64,000 nucleotides of DNA from Synechococcus sp. AG-679-D13 (GTDB lineage: Bacteria > Cyanobacteriota > Cyanobacteriia > PCC-6307 > Cyanobiaceae), in NCBI GenBank assembly GCA_003210735.1, contig QCUM01000003.1, positions 23,517 to 87,516 of the forward strand, written 5' to 3'. The notes beneath the pieces were generated by a model. That model worked only from the letters and a program-made list of their open reading frames with translations. It had not been told where the DNA came from and ran no database searches. Below are positions 27,201 to 35,092 of the stretch, in pieces (the stretch's first letter is position 1; every line of letters begins with the position of its first letter). A program made the position numbers and the translations under genes.

Positions 27201-28268
27201 CCGCACATCACCACCGGCTAGAAAACGACGCAAGCTTTTCTGCTTCCAGGGAGTGAAGCCAAACGCCTCCACCCGTGCTGGCGTGGTGCGTTGCAGCTGC
27301 CTTTGCAGACCGATCACCTGCATCAGCTCTTCGATCGAACAACGCCGATGCCGATGCGGGTCAACGCAATGGGTTCCTGCCACCAAAGCTGCGTGCACCA
27401 AGGCTTCAAGGGCAACGCCGGCCCTGCGGCGAGCCGGTACCGGCAGTCGATCCCTGGTCAACCCCCACCCGGCATAAAAAGGCATGCCAAAGCAATGAAC
27501 GGGTTTACCCCACAACAAAGCCTCAAACCCCATCTGCGAGGTCACCACATACACGGCCCTGGCCTGCTCCAGCAGGGCGGCGGGATGGAGTCCATCCGCG
27601 CAAAGGTGAATACGGGGATGCTGCAGATCGCGACGACGGAAATGACCGCGCGCTCGGCCCCTGATCACATCAGGATGCACCTTCACCACCACGGTGCAGT
27701 CAGGGTGATCCCTCAGTGCTTCGCTCAGCATCTGCTGGAAACACCTTGGCCCCGCCAGGCCTAGGGCAATGGAACAGTCTCCAGACGACTGATCAACCAC
27801 AAGAACGAAGGGTTCGTTGGGCGGCGGCGACTCCTGGGCTGGGTTGAGTTTGCTCAAGCGGAGATAGCACCACAGCTCCTGAAGCAGGCGGGCTCGATTC
27901 GCCTGCTCTGGCCCAAGAGGGTCGGCGATGCGCTGCTCCAGCCGACTCGGCTGGGTGGCATCGAAATGAACCCCCAGGTCGTCTAAAAAAAGCGCCAGCG
28001 GCGGGTGATCTTGCCCTTTGGCGAGGGAGCGCAGCAGACCGTCCTCGAGATGCCATACCGGCAACGACCAGCGCTGACCCAACCGCTCCACCCTCCGTGC
28101 GCTGGGTCGACGGCCCCAGGCCAGCAGCGCATCCACATCGCGGCGGCGGCCAGGCAGCAGCTCAGCGGGAGCCAGCAGCGCCGAAATGGTGCGGTGGGCC
28201 AGCAAGCCGGTCTCCGGAACACCGAAGCGCTGATTCATCGGGTAGGAAAGATTGCAGTGAATCCTCAC
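24204..28268 (-). CDS. KpsC-KpsS-PlsC-type fusion: capsule lipid-linker glycosyltransferase/acyltransferase
   Basis: 1354 residues from GTG 28268, or 1344 from ATG 28238 that leaves room for a promoter. Domains in order: first KpsC unit (HLEDGLLRS near 73, TSQMGFEALLWGKPVHCFG near 240); second KpsC unit (RIEDGFLRSVGLG near 393, TSLAGFEALL near 563, GLPFYAGWGLTQDRH); a KpsS unit from about 683 to 1090 (VLLLMGPIGLFF, VFELGYLRPNYVTLE); then a membrane-associated helix near 1118 and a PlsC-like acyltransferase with His-x4-Asp in NHRSPCDG near 1181. In E. coli separate KpsS and KpsC build a Kdo linker on lysophosphatidylglycerol; the fused acyltransferase would act on the lipid end. Two bases separate it from the divergent neuA-like gene. 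Confidence 0.88.
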   Translation of the reverse strand: MRIHCNLSYPMNQRFGVPETGLLAHRTISALLAPAELLPGRRRDVDALLAWGRRPSARRVERLGQRWSLPVWHLEDGLLRSLAKGQDHPPLALFLDDLGVHFDATQPSRLEQRIADPLGPEQANRARLLQELWCYLRLSKLNPAQESPPPNEPFVLVVDQSSGDCSIALGLAGPRCFQQMLSEALRDHPDCTVVVKVHPDVIRGRARGHFRRRDLQHPRIHLCADGLHPAALLEQARAVYVVTSQMGFEALLWGKPVHCFGMPFYAGWGLTRDRLPVPARRRAGVALEALVHAALVAGTHCVDPHRHRRCSIEELMQVIGLQRQLQRTTPARVEAFGFTPWKQKSLRRFLAGGDVRCRWALSLPGRRTEAVAVWGRRARPRLLRKAKQRQLPVLRIEDGFLRSVGLGADLIDPISWVVDRTGMYYDATAPSDLETLLAQSQWSEAQLQRADALRHRLVSEALTKYNLWGPSWQRPASAGRVVLVVGQVETDASIRFGAPGLKSNMALLKAVRRAEPDAFLVYKPHPDVVAGLCRSGAGEQQADAFCDRVITEGSISALFAQVDALHVLTSLAGFEALLRRVEVHCWGLPFYAGWGLTQDRHSCSRRGRALSLDGLVHGALIDYPRYVSRHSGWFITPEQAIDDLLAWRQAPPRQAQSGSGAVPPLGPAATPLGRARINSVLISDLGRGRAPALVQVRIEGPVLLLMGPIGLFFARFSRYLQGCGIPVTKVSFPLREFGFASEICVPFQQPMQDWRPFLRQLLQERGIRHIFMYGDFIIPHRIAIEEAQALGIEAWVFELGYLRPNYVTLERDRVNARSNLNQPAEFYRALPAIDQLPPSIVLDPGWRWRKAWKAPTFIQHAFTRYPIIEGEHKLQPTPRFLWCQLRGSWRYWLYRWQERALKRRLLEHLSFFLAVLQVSSDSQIQLGSPYRGMHDFIEDVIRSFAAHAHGSDHLAFKHHPRDRGYNNYGQLISLLADRYGVDGRVHYIHDGPLSRFLRTCRGVITVNSTVGLQALFHAVPTKTMGNTFYNLEGLTDQKPLDAFWRNPQPSERPLFWRFYHHLVMTTQVNGNFDGDFPFRTTFPIGPEARQLEPQPQLHHLKKQRSDSWLALPGRVMARSAWAVLGFLLYGLQLPAILLRRPDWAARLMIWASAVALRALGIQVVVDDSQPSEPSGIPLVHIFNHRSPCDGLVIQGVLQLPGMTTAQLHLKWVLPGYAAAARNAGSAVLDHRETSSRMEGMLQASTLLRDHGQIMLAPNGSLVTPIEERVSPSAWMLAQHYKGVVVPWVFRYDGLNGAVGARYKPLALLFSRLTSPQGTIHCRRGRSADLQLPEDPRDRQGFSRAVQSYYRQAQG

Positions 28269-28270
28269 CG

Positions 28271-28951
28271 ATGGATCCCTTCTCTGGAGCTTTGGCGCTG
28301 ATTCCGGCCCGTGGGGGCTCCAAGGGAATCCCAGGGAAAAATCTTCAAAGCGTGGGCGGAGTGCCTCTGATCAGCCGAACCGTTGCCGCAGCCAAGGCGA
28401 GCACACGCGTGGGACGGGTTGTGGTGAGCACCGACGATGACGCGATTGCCACTGCGGCGAAGGAATACGGAGCGGAGGTGGTGCGAAGGCCGGCTGCCAT
28501 TGCAGGCGACACAGCCAGTTCGGAATCCGCGCTGCTCCACGCCCTGGACACCCTGGAGCAACAGAGATCGCTGCCGGAACACCTGGTGTTTCTGCAATGC
28601 ACCTCTCCCTTCACCCATGGCGCCCAGATCGACAGGGTTCTGGCGGCCCTGGACACCCCTGGCATCAACAGCAGCTTTGCCGTTGCCCCCTGGCATGGGT
28701 TCCTCTGGCGCGCCGACGGTGAGGGCATCAACCATGACCCGCATCAGCCACGCCGACGCCGACAGGATCTTGAACCGGCCTTCCTGGAAACGGGCGCCAT
28801 CTACGCCATGACGACAGCCGCTTTTCGAACCAGTGGCAGCCGTTTCTGTATCCCATGGCAACCGGTAGTGATCGATGACTCAGGACCGGAAATCGACACC
28901 CCGGATGATCTCGAGCTCTGCCGCAACATGCTGACCGCGGCTCCCGGTTAA
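28271..28951 (+). CDS. neuA: CMP-nonulosonate cytidylyltransferase (NeuA-like)
   Basis: 226 residues from the ATG at 28271. N-terminal LIPARGGSKGIPGKNL (about 10-25) is the CTP-binding signature of NeuA/PseF/LegF enzymes rather than of KdsB, which has a shorter Arg-x-x-Ser-x-Arg-Leu-Pro form. FLQCTSPF (about 114-121), the Glu-Thr-Gly-Ala-Ile-Tyr-Ala block and the C-terminal Asp-x-Pro-Asp-Asp-Leu are also typical. It activates a nonulosonic acid as the CMP sugar. It pairs with the NeuB-type synthase at 32798. Divergent from the KpsC fusion and 24 bases ahead of the first putative glycosyltransferase. Confidence 0.88.
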   Translation: MDPFSGALALIPARGGSKGIPGKNLQSVGGVPLISRTVAAAKASTRVGRVVVSTDDDAIATAAKEYGAEVVRRPAAIAGDTASSESALLHALDTLEQQRSLPEHLVFLQCTSPFTHGAQIDRVLAALDTPGINSSFAVAPWHGFLWRADGEGINHDPHQPRRRRQDLEPAFLETGAIYAMTTAAFRTSGSRFCIPWQPVVIDDSGPEIDTPDDLELCRNMLTAAPG

Positions 28952-28975
28952 TTTGCGGCATCTCCGCCCGATTCG

Positions 28976-30280
28976 ATGGCGCTTTCCGTTGACCAGCGCC
29001 TGACCGGCCGCAAGGTGGTCGCCGTCGCCTGTTTCGATTCGTTCGGAAAGACGGCCATGACCATGCTGGCGGCCTGCAGGAAACAAGGAGCTGAGACGGA
29101 ACTGCATCTGTTGCAGATCACCAACCGAGCCCTGTCTCGCCGGCAGCGCCTGGAAATTCGACGGACGGATCGACGAACCCCGATTCACAAACGCCCCTGG
29201 AGCCAATTCAGTGCGCTGGCCAGCGAAATCGCCGACAACACCGACGTTCTGATCCTGGGGCTTGATGGGCAGCGGAGCCGGGACGCTCTGCTCCAACTCA
29301 GTTCCATCTGGGAAGGCAGGTCAAAACGGCCAATGCTCGTCAGTGCTTACCCAGGACTTCTGTTTCGGTTCGCCCTCGAAGGGATGCTGGACCGATCCGG
29401 GGCCGATCTGCTCTGTCTCAACAGTGAACAGGATCTGAACACCTACAGGCAGGGAAGGCAGGCACAGGGACTGAACAGCGACAACGCTGTGGTGACGGGT
29501 CTGCCCGTGCTCTGGAATGCCCGACCCAGTGGCAAACAGCTGGAACATCCATCGATCGTGTTCTTTGAGCAACCGTCCATTCCGGTCCACCCCCTGCAAC
29601 GGCGCTATCTCTGCCGCCAGCTCAAGGCACTCGCCGAAGCCTGGCCCGATCACCCGGTGATCTTCAAACCTCGTACCTCCAGCATCGAAAGCACACTGCA
29701 CCGTCGTCACGGCGAAATGGCCGGCGTGATTGAGGCAATGAGAGAACGGGTACCCAACCTGCAGCTGAGCTTCAAACCGGCAACGCGTCTGCTTCGAACC
29801 TGTGGATGCGCAATCACCGTGTCATCCACCGCAGCCCTCGAAGCCATGGCGATGGGCGTGAGCACCCGCATCGTGGGAGACCTCGGGATCACCGAAACCC
29901 TTGGCAACCACTTCTTCGCCGAGTCCGGCGCAGTCGCCGACTTCACCGCAATCCGAGCCAATCCGTTTGAGGTGATCCACAACACCACCTGGCTGAACCG
30001 GCAGGGATGGATGGAACATGGAGAGACCCACTTCATTCAAGCCGTACTGACACGGTTGGAGCGTGGACTAGAGCCTCTGCCAGCGAATGGAACCGGCTCG
30101 AAAAGCTGGGGTAGCGCCAGTTGGCAGACCTATGCCATCAGCCACGGCGGCCGACGAATGCTCAGCAGTGGGGGGGCACGCTCAAGTCAACGCAAGCGGC
30201 ACAGAACACGGACTGCGCTGAGGAGACTCCGCGATGGGCTTGTTGGCTTCGGTTGGCTGTCCCGTTGGCTAAGGGAGTAA
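28976..30280 (+). CDS. putative glycosyltransferase, paralog 1 (DUF6716-like)
   Basis: 434 residues. Rossmann-type start (VVAVACFDSFGKTAMTML, about 14-31) and a late VSSTAALEAMAMGVSTRIVG block (about 282-301) followed by Asp-Leu-Gly-Ile. A central Val-Ile-Phe-Lys-Pro-Arg (about 223-228) is shared with the two downstream paralogs. The Ser-Ser motif resembles that in bacterial sialyl- and polysialyltransferases. The C-terminal 60 residues are Arg-rich and basic, suggesting membrane association. I recall this group as DUF6716 beside neuA/neuB genes. Function as a nonulosonic acid transferase is inferred from context. Confidence 0.7.
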   Translation: MALSVDQRLTGRKVVAVACFDSFGKTAMTMLAACRKQGAETELHLLQITNRALSRRQRLEIRRTDRRTPIHKRPWSQFSALASEIADNTDVLILGLDGQRSRDALLQLSSIWEGRSKRPMLVSAYPGLLFRFALEGMLDRSGADLLCLNSEQDLNTYRQGRQAQGLNSDNAVVTGLPVLWNARPSGKQLEHPSIVFFEQPSIPVHPLQRRYLCRQLKALAEAWPDHPVIFKPRTSSIESTLHRRHGEMAGVIEAMRERVPNLQLSFKPATRLLRTCGCAITVSSTAALEAMAMGVSTRIVGDLGITETLGNHFFAESGAVADFTAIRANPFEVIHNTTWLNRQGWMEHGETHFIQAVLTRLERGLEPLPANGTGSKSWGSASWQTYAISHGGRRMLSSGGARSSQRKRHRTRTALRRLRDGLVGFGWLSRWLRE

Positions 30281-30294
30281 AGGCAATTCCACGT

Positions 30295-30320
30295 ATCAGT
30301 GATATGGATCAGTGATATGG
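30295..30320. repeat. perfect 13-base tandem duplication
   Basis: ATCAGTGATATGG occurs twice back to back in the 124-base gap between paralogs 1 and 2. It could be replication slippage, or a small regulatory repeat controlling the downstream operon; nothing else supports the second view. Confidence 0.6.
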
Positions 30321-30404
30321 ACAACACCAAGCCGTGAATTCCACCACACGGTGCGCTTATTTCCAACGGGCAGATCTTCGATTGGATCGTAAATTTCAAC
30401 TGGC

Positions 30405-31481
30405 ATGCAGTCTGCGGAAGGAGCGATGACCATCCTTCTGATCAGCGATAACGATCGCAGTGCCCTGGCCTGCAACCTTCTTGCCGCCCAGTTGAGGAAG
30501 CGTGGGCAAACCTGTCTCACCGCTGGACTGTCCATGGACCCGAAGCGGGATAGTCCTTTCCCCTTGTCACAGCCTCAGGTCACGCTGTCACCCGAGGTTC
30601 TACTGGCAAGCAACCTGCTCGAGACGGCCAGCGCTCTCGGTGTCTTCCTGAAACAACCCAGGAAACTGAGTAGTTTCATCGAATCACACCGCAACCTTGC
30701 CGCTCAACGAAGACGCCCAGCCGCACCTGTCTTCAGTGGTCCGCTGCAGGCGTCGTTAGGCGACGCCTTGATGCAACAGCTGTATGACCATCTGGGGTGC
30801 GATTTGCTGCTCTTACCAGGGGAACGTCAACACCAGGCTGTCACTGCGATTACTCAGCACTGGCCAAGCGAGAGCCCACCACCGCGCCTGCTCACAACAG
30901 GTCTCTGGTTTATGCCCGAACGCCCCCCCATCGGCAGCCTGAATGGAGGGAGCGCAACCCCTCCGCACCTGCTTGTGGCATTGGTGCAGGACCAAGCCCC
31001 CTCGGCAACGGGAGGCAAATCCCAGTTGCTACGCCAACTGGTGCAATGGGCGGAGGCATCCCCGGACTGGTCAGTGGTGGTGCAACGGGATGGCAACTGG
31101 GACCGAGGCAGTCACTGGATTCCCCGATTCAAACCTGAGGAGTGGTCCCTGCCGAACAATCTTGTTTTCGCCGCCCCCGGCCAGCTCCTCAGCCATCTGG
31201 CCAGCAGCAGCGCTTGTGTGACTGTCAGCTCTCCATGGGCAATGACAGCCATGAGCTGGGGACGCAAGACCATGCTGGTGGGCGACTACGGCATTCACAC
31301 AAACGAAGGCACAACCTCCTGGTTCGGCTGCGGCAGCATGCATCGCCTGCAAAGCATTCAGCACCTGGATCAACTCCTGGAACTTCCAGACACCAACCAG
31401 GTCTGGTTGGAGTCGATGGGATGGGGGATTCATGACGGCGTGGATCGGCTGATCAACGCCCTTGAGGAGCTGAAGACATGA
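30405..31481 (+). CDS. putative glycosyltransferase, paralog 2 (DUF6716-like)
   Basis: 358 residues from the first ATG; ATG 30426 (reading MTILLISDND) aligns better with the paralogs and is the more likely start. Same architecture as its neighbours: N-terminal Ser-Asp-Asn-Asp nucleotide-type loop and the CVTVSSPWAMTAMSWGRKTM block (about 271-290) followed by Gly-Asp-Tyr-Gly. It is shorter than paralogs 1 and 3 and lacks the basic tail. Its stop overlaps the next start (ATGA). Probably acts with the other two to build a nonulosonate-containing chain. Confidence 0.7.
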   Translation: MQSAEGAMTILLISDNDRSALACNLLAAQLRKRGQTCLTAGLSMDPKRDSPFPLSQPQVTLSPEVLLASNLLETASALGVFLKQPRKLSSFIESHRNLAAQRRRPAAPVFSGPLQASLGDALMQQLYDHLGCDLLLLPGERQHQAVTAITQHWPSESPPPRLLTTGLWFMPERPPIGSLNGGSATPPHLLVALVQDQAPSATGGKSQLLRQLVQWAEASPDWSVVVQRDGNWDRGSHWIPRFKPEEWSLPNNLVFAAPGQLLSHLASSSACVTVSSPWAMTAMSWGRKTMLVGDYGIHTNEGTTSWFGCGSMHRLQSIQHLDQLLELPDTNQVWLESMGWGIHDGVDRLINALEELKT

Positions 31482-32791
31482 GCAGCCCATTTCGCCTGCT
31501 TTTGATCGGAGACAGCGACAGTCAGCTTCTGGCCTGTGAAGCTCTCTGCCAATTCCCGGATCACCTCAAGGTGGACGTCACCATCAATGCAATCCCCAGA
31601 GATGGAACGCCCGCAACCATCCTTCAACGCGCCCAGACCCTGGGAACACTCTGGCGTTTCGATATGGGGCAGGTCTTAACGCATCCCGATCTGCACCAGT
31701 TCGATGCCATCGGTGTTTATCTCACCGGCAGCAAGATCAGCGATTTCAGGCTGGCGCTCAGCTTGCTGTCAAGAAGCGTTCGACCGTTGTTGTTCTGCGG
31801 ATTCAACGGAGTTGTGTTGGAAAAATTCCTGGAGGGCATGAGCTGGCGACTGGGTTACGACCTGATCTGTCTCAACGGACCACGTGACCAGGACGCATTG
31901 CAGCAGATGCTGATCGGCAGCCCCTTTGCAGGACAAGCAACCGTGCTCACAGGGTTGCGGCGCAACGGTGGCCATGGAGCGGCATCCATCCCCCACGACA
32001 ATCGACGGCGTCAGATGGTGTTCGCCGAACAGGTGGTGATGCCCCGTGATGAGCAAGACAGGGCAGACATGGTGAGAATCTTGGCCGACCTGGCCAGGCG
32101 TTCCCCGAACTGGGAGGTTCTGATCAAACCGCGTATTGCACCTGACGAAACCACGTTTCACCAGGCAGAGACCCACATCAGCAAGACCGTGTTGCAGAGC
32201 ATCGGTCAGCCTCCGTCCAACTTCAGACTGGATTACAGGCCTCTTCCGGAGCTCCTTAGCCAGTCACGCTTAATGGCGACGGTGTCCTCCACGGCCTTCT
32301 TCGATGCCCTCGACTTTGGCTGCAAGCCTGTCGTCATGGCGGATTTCGGAATGAATCCGGCCAATGGAAGCCACGTTTTCGCCGGAAGTGGGGTTTGGCG
32401 GCGCCTCGATGCCGTTGAAGACTTGAACGCACTGGATCAGGCATTGGGGCAACCCAATCCGGAGTGGCTCGCCTGGATGGGTTACGGGAGGGAGTGGAAA
32501 CCGGAACAATTGATCGTTTCACTGCAACAACTGAGAACCACAGAACAGGAACCGTTCCAAGCCAAATCCGGCTATCTGAGCAATGCCAATCTCAGTTTCA
32601 ATCAACTGCGGCGGGATGCTGAGCGCGCCATTCAGGAAGGAAATTGGACTGAAGCGCAAAGCCTTCTGAAGCTCGGGAGCTTGATGCGGCCGACCCATCG
32701 CAACATCGCTCGACGACTGAGAGCAGTTGAACAGACCAACCGACTACTCCGCCAACTGCTGCTGATCCTGACCTACAGGGATGTGGGGTAA
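31478..32791 (+). CDS. putative glycosyltransferase, paralog 3 (DUF6716-like)
   Basis: 437 residues. N-terminal LLLIGDSDSQLLACEAL (about 7-23), central VLIKPRIAPDETTFH (about 211-225), and TVSSTAFFDALDFG (about 268-281) followed by Ala-Asp-Phe-Gly align with paralogs 1 and 2. The C-terminal part has a helical repeat (ALNALDQAL and AIQEGNWTEAQSLLKLG, about 384-400) that looks TPR-like. It is translationally coupled to paralog 2 and ends 6 bases before the synthase. Catalytic role inferred. Confidence 0.7.
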   Translation: MSSPFRLLLIGDSDSQLLACEALCQFPDHLKVDVTINAIPRDGTPATILQRAQTLGTLWRFDMGQVLTHPDLHQFDAIGVYLTGSKISDFRLALSLLSRSVRPLLFCGFNGVVLEKFLEGMSWRLGYDLICLNGPRDQDALQQMLIGSPFAGQATVLTGLRRNGGHGAASIPHDNRRRQMVFAEQVVMPRDEQDRADMVRILADLARRSPNWEVLIKPRIAPDETTFHQAETHISKTVLQSIGQPPSNFRLDYRPLPELLSQSRLMATVSSTAFFDALDFGCKPVVMADFGMNPANGSHVFAGSGVWRRLDAVEDLNALDQALGQPNPEWLAWMGYGREWKPEQLIVSLQQLRTTEQEPFQAKSGYLSNANLSFNQLRRDAERAIQEGNWTEAQSLLKLGSLMRPTHRNIARRLRAVEQTNRLLRQLLLILTYRDVG

Positions 32792-32797
32792 CGTCAC

Positions 32798-35092
32798 TTG
32801 GTTATCCATCTGAAGGCCGCGGAACGAACGGTGAAGGGCATTCAAATCGAGCGGAACTTCACTCAGTTCGTTGTTTTCGCAGAAGACACCATTCTTTCTG
32901 CTCTGAGCAAAATCACAGCCAACCAATCACGGTTGATTTTTGTTGTCACGGAGTCTGGAATCCTGCAGGGCGTCCTTACGGACGGGGATTTCCGCCGCTG
33001 GATCGCCGGATGTGGGGAAATTGATCTAAACCGCCCGGTCACGGCGGCCATGAATGCGGAATGCCGAAGCGCAGCGGAAGGAACATCTCCTGCAGAACTG
33101 GCTGGTCTGCTGACCACACGAATCATCGCGATACCACTGCTGGATAGCCACGGTCGAATCGTGGCAGTGGCCAGAACGGCCAACAACGGACTGCAACTCG
33201 GCAACCGACGCATCGGAGCAGGGGAACCCAGCTTTGTCATTGCGGAGATCGGCAACAACCACAACGGCGATCTGGACATCGCTGTGCAACTCATCGATGC
33301 AGCCCACGCGGCAGGAGCCGACTGCGCCAAATTTCAGATGCGGGATATGTCGAAGCTGTACAGCAATGCTGGCGACAGCAACGACATGGCGTCTGATCTT
33401 GGAACGCAGTACACCTTGGATCTGCTGGAACGTTTTCAACTCAGCGACGACGAGCTGTTTCGCTGTTTCGACCATGCTGCAGAAAAGGGATTGGTCCCGC
33501 TTTGCACACCCTGGGACGAAACCAGCCTGGAAAAACTGAATCGTTGGGGCATGGAAGGATTCAAGGTGGCTTCAGCTGATTTCACCAATCACGCTCTGAT
33601 CAGTCAGTTGGCGGCCACGGGAAAACCCCTGATCTGCTCGACAGGAATGGCCAGCGAAATGGAAATTCGCTCCGGCATCCGTCACCTGCAACAGGTAGGC
33701 GCAAATTTTGTACTCCTGCACTGCAATTCCACCTATCCAACACCATTTAAGGACGTCAATCTGCGTTATCTCGAGCGTCTTAGAGATCTTGCAGAGGCAC
33801 CTGTGGGCTATTCCGGCCATGAGAGAGGGATTGAGGTTCCGATCGCCGCAGCCGCGCTCGGCGCTGCGGTGATTGAAAAACACATCACCCTGGACCGTGG
33901 CATGGAGGGAAATGATCACAAGGTGAGTCTGTTGCCTGATGAGTTCAAACAGATGATTCAGGGGATCCGCCGTGTGGAGGAATCCATGGGCCAGGGCGGT
34001 GAACGCAGCATCAGCCAAGGAGAAATGATGAACAGGGAGGTCCTGGCGAAAAGCCTGGTGGCAGCTTGCGATATTCCCGCCGGCATTGAAATCACTGAAA
34101 AAATGGTTCGGATCCAGAGCCCTGGACAGGGTCTACAACCAAACCGTCTCAGCGACCTGGTGGGCAAACGTTTACCGATCTCCAAAACCCAAGGGGACGT
34201 CTTTTTTCCATCAGATCTTGAGAAACCAGCGGCAATTCCACGCCGGTACCAGTTCAAACAGCCATTTGGTCTGCCTGTTCGCTATCACGACATCAAGGTT
34301 TTCTCGAAGGTCAGCAACCTGGATCTTGTTGAGATTCACCTGAGTTACAAAGACCTTGAAGTGAATCTGGACGAAGTCCTGCCAGAGCGTCAGGGTATGG
34401 GATTAGTAATCCATGCACCGGAATTATTTGCTGGTGATCACACCCTGGATCTATGCACAAATGATGATGAATACCGAGAGCATTCCAAAAATGAATTACA
34501 GCGGGTTATTGATATCTCGAAAGATCTGCGCCAACGATTCCAGTGCCAAGATCCAGTTCTGCTGGTAACAAACGTAGGCGGCTTCTCGGAACATCGACAT
34601 CTCGACCGTCAAGAACGCATTCCATTGCAGAAAAGACTGATCGAAAGTCTTAGCCAGCTAAATACATCAGGGGAGGTGGAAATCATTCCCCAAACGATGC
34701 CTCCTTTCCCATGGCATTTCGGAGGCCAGAGGTTTCACAATCTTTTCGTCGACACAGATTTCATCCGCAGCTTCTGCACGGAGTTGGATATGAGAGTTTG
34801 CCTTGACGTTTCACACTCCAAACTTGCCTGCAATCATCTACATATCCCCTTCCGAGAGTTTCTCGACCAAATCCTGCCCTTCACTGCACACCTCCACCTG
34901 GCAGACGCCAAAGACGTTGACGGCGAAGGTCTGCAGATCGACGATGGGGAAATCGACTGGGTTCAGTTATTTCTTCAGATCCAACAACATTGCCCCAAGG
35001 CATCCTTTATCCCGGAAATCTGGCAAGGCCATAAGAACGGCGGGGAAGGAGCGTGGCTTGCACTCGAAAGGCTTGAAGCAGCTGCAGCATGA
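32798..35092 (+). CDS. neuB: NeuB-type nonulosonic acid synthase with CBS, SAF and TIM-barrel isomerase-like domains
   Basis: 764 residues from TTG 32798; GTG 32831 is an alternative. About 18-125 is a CBS pair (GVLTDGDFRRW near 60). About 135-385 is the NeuB barrel, which condenses PEP with an acylated sugar: FVIAEIGNNHNGD (146), CTPWDETSLEKL, STGMAS and AVIEKHITLDR (357-367). About 415-460 is an SAF antifreeze-like domain (AACDIPAGIEIT). About 497-764 resembles a xylose-isomerase-like barrel with plausible metal ligands in EIIPQTMPP (627), LDVSHSK (668), AHLHLADA (697) and PEIWQG (737). The three fused modules suggest regulation plus an extra sugar conversion. Coupled by ATGA to the first sulfotransferase. 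Confidence 0.88.
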   Translation: MVIHLKAAERTVKGIQIERNFTQFVVFAEDTILSALSKITANQSRLIFVVTESGILQGVLTDGDFRRWIAGCGEIDLNRPVTAAMNAECRSAAEGTSPAELAGLLTTRIIAIPLLDSHGRIVAVARTANNGLQLGNRRIGAGEPSFVIAEIGNNHNGDLDIAVQLIDAAHAAGADCAKFQMRDMSKLYSNAGDSNDMASDLGTQYTLDLLERFQLSDDELFRCFDHAAEKGLVPLCTPWDETSLEKLNRWGMEGFKVASADFTNHALISQLAATGKPLICSTGMASEMEIRSGIRHLQQVGANFVLLHCNSTYPTPFKDVNLRYLERLRDLAEAPVGYSGHERGIEVPIAAAALGAAVIEKHITLDRGMEGNDHKVSLLPDEFKQMIQGIRRVEESMGQGGERSISQGEMMNREVLAKSLVAACDIPAGIEITEKMVRIQSPGQGLQPNRLSDLVGKRLPISKTQGDVFFPSDLEKPAAIPRRYQFKQPFGLPVRYHDIKVFSKVSNLDLVEIHLSYKDLEVNLDEVLPERQGMGLVIHAPELFAGDHTLDLCTNDDEYREHSKNELQRVIDISKDLRQRFQCQDPVLLVTNVGGFSEHRHLDRQERIPLQKRLIESLSQLNTSGEVEIIPQTMPPFPWHFGGQRFHNLFVDTDFIRSFCTELDMRVCLDVSHSKLACNHLHIPFREFLDQILPFTAHLHLADAKDVDGEGLQIDDGEIDWVQLFLQIQQHCPKASFIPEIWQGHKNGGEGAWLALERLEAAAA

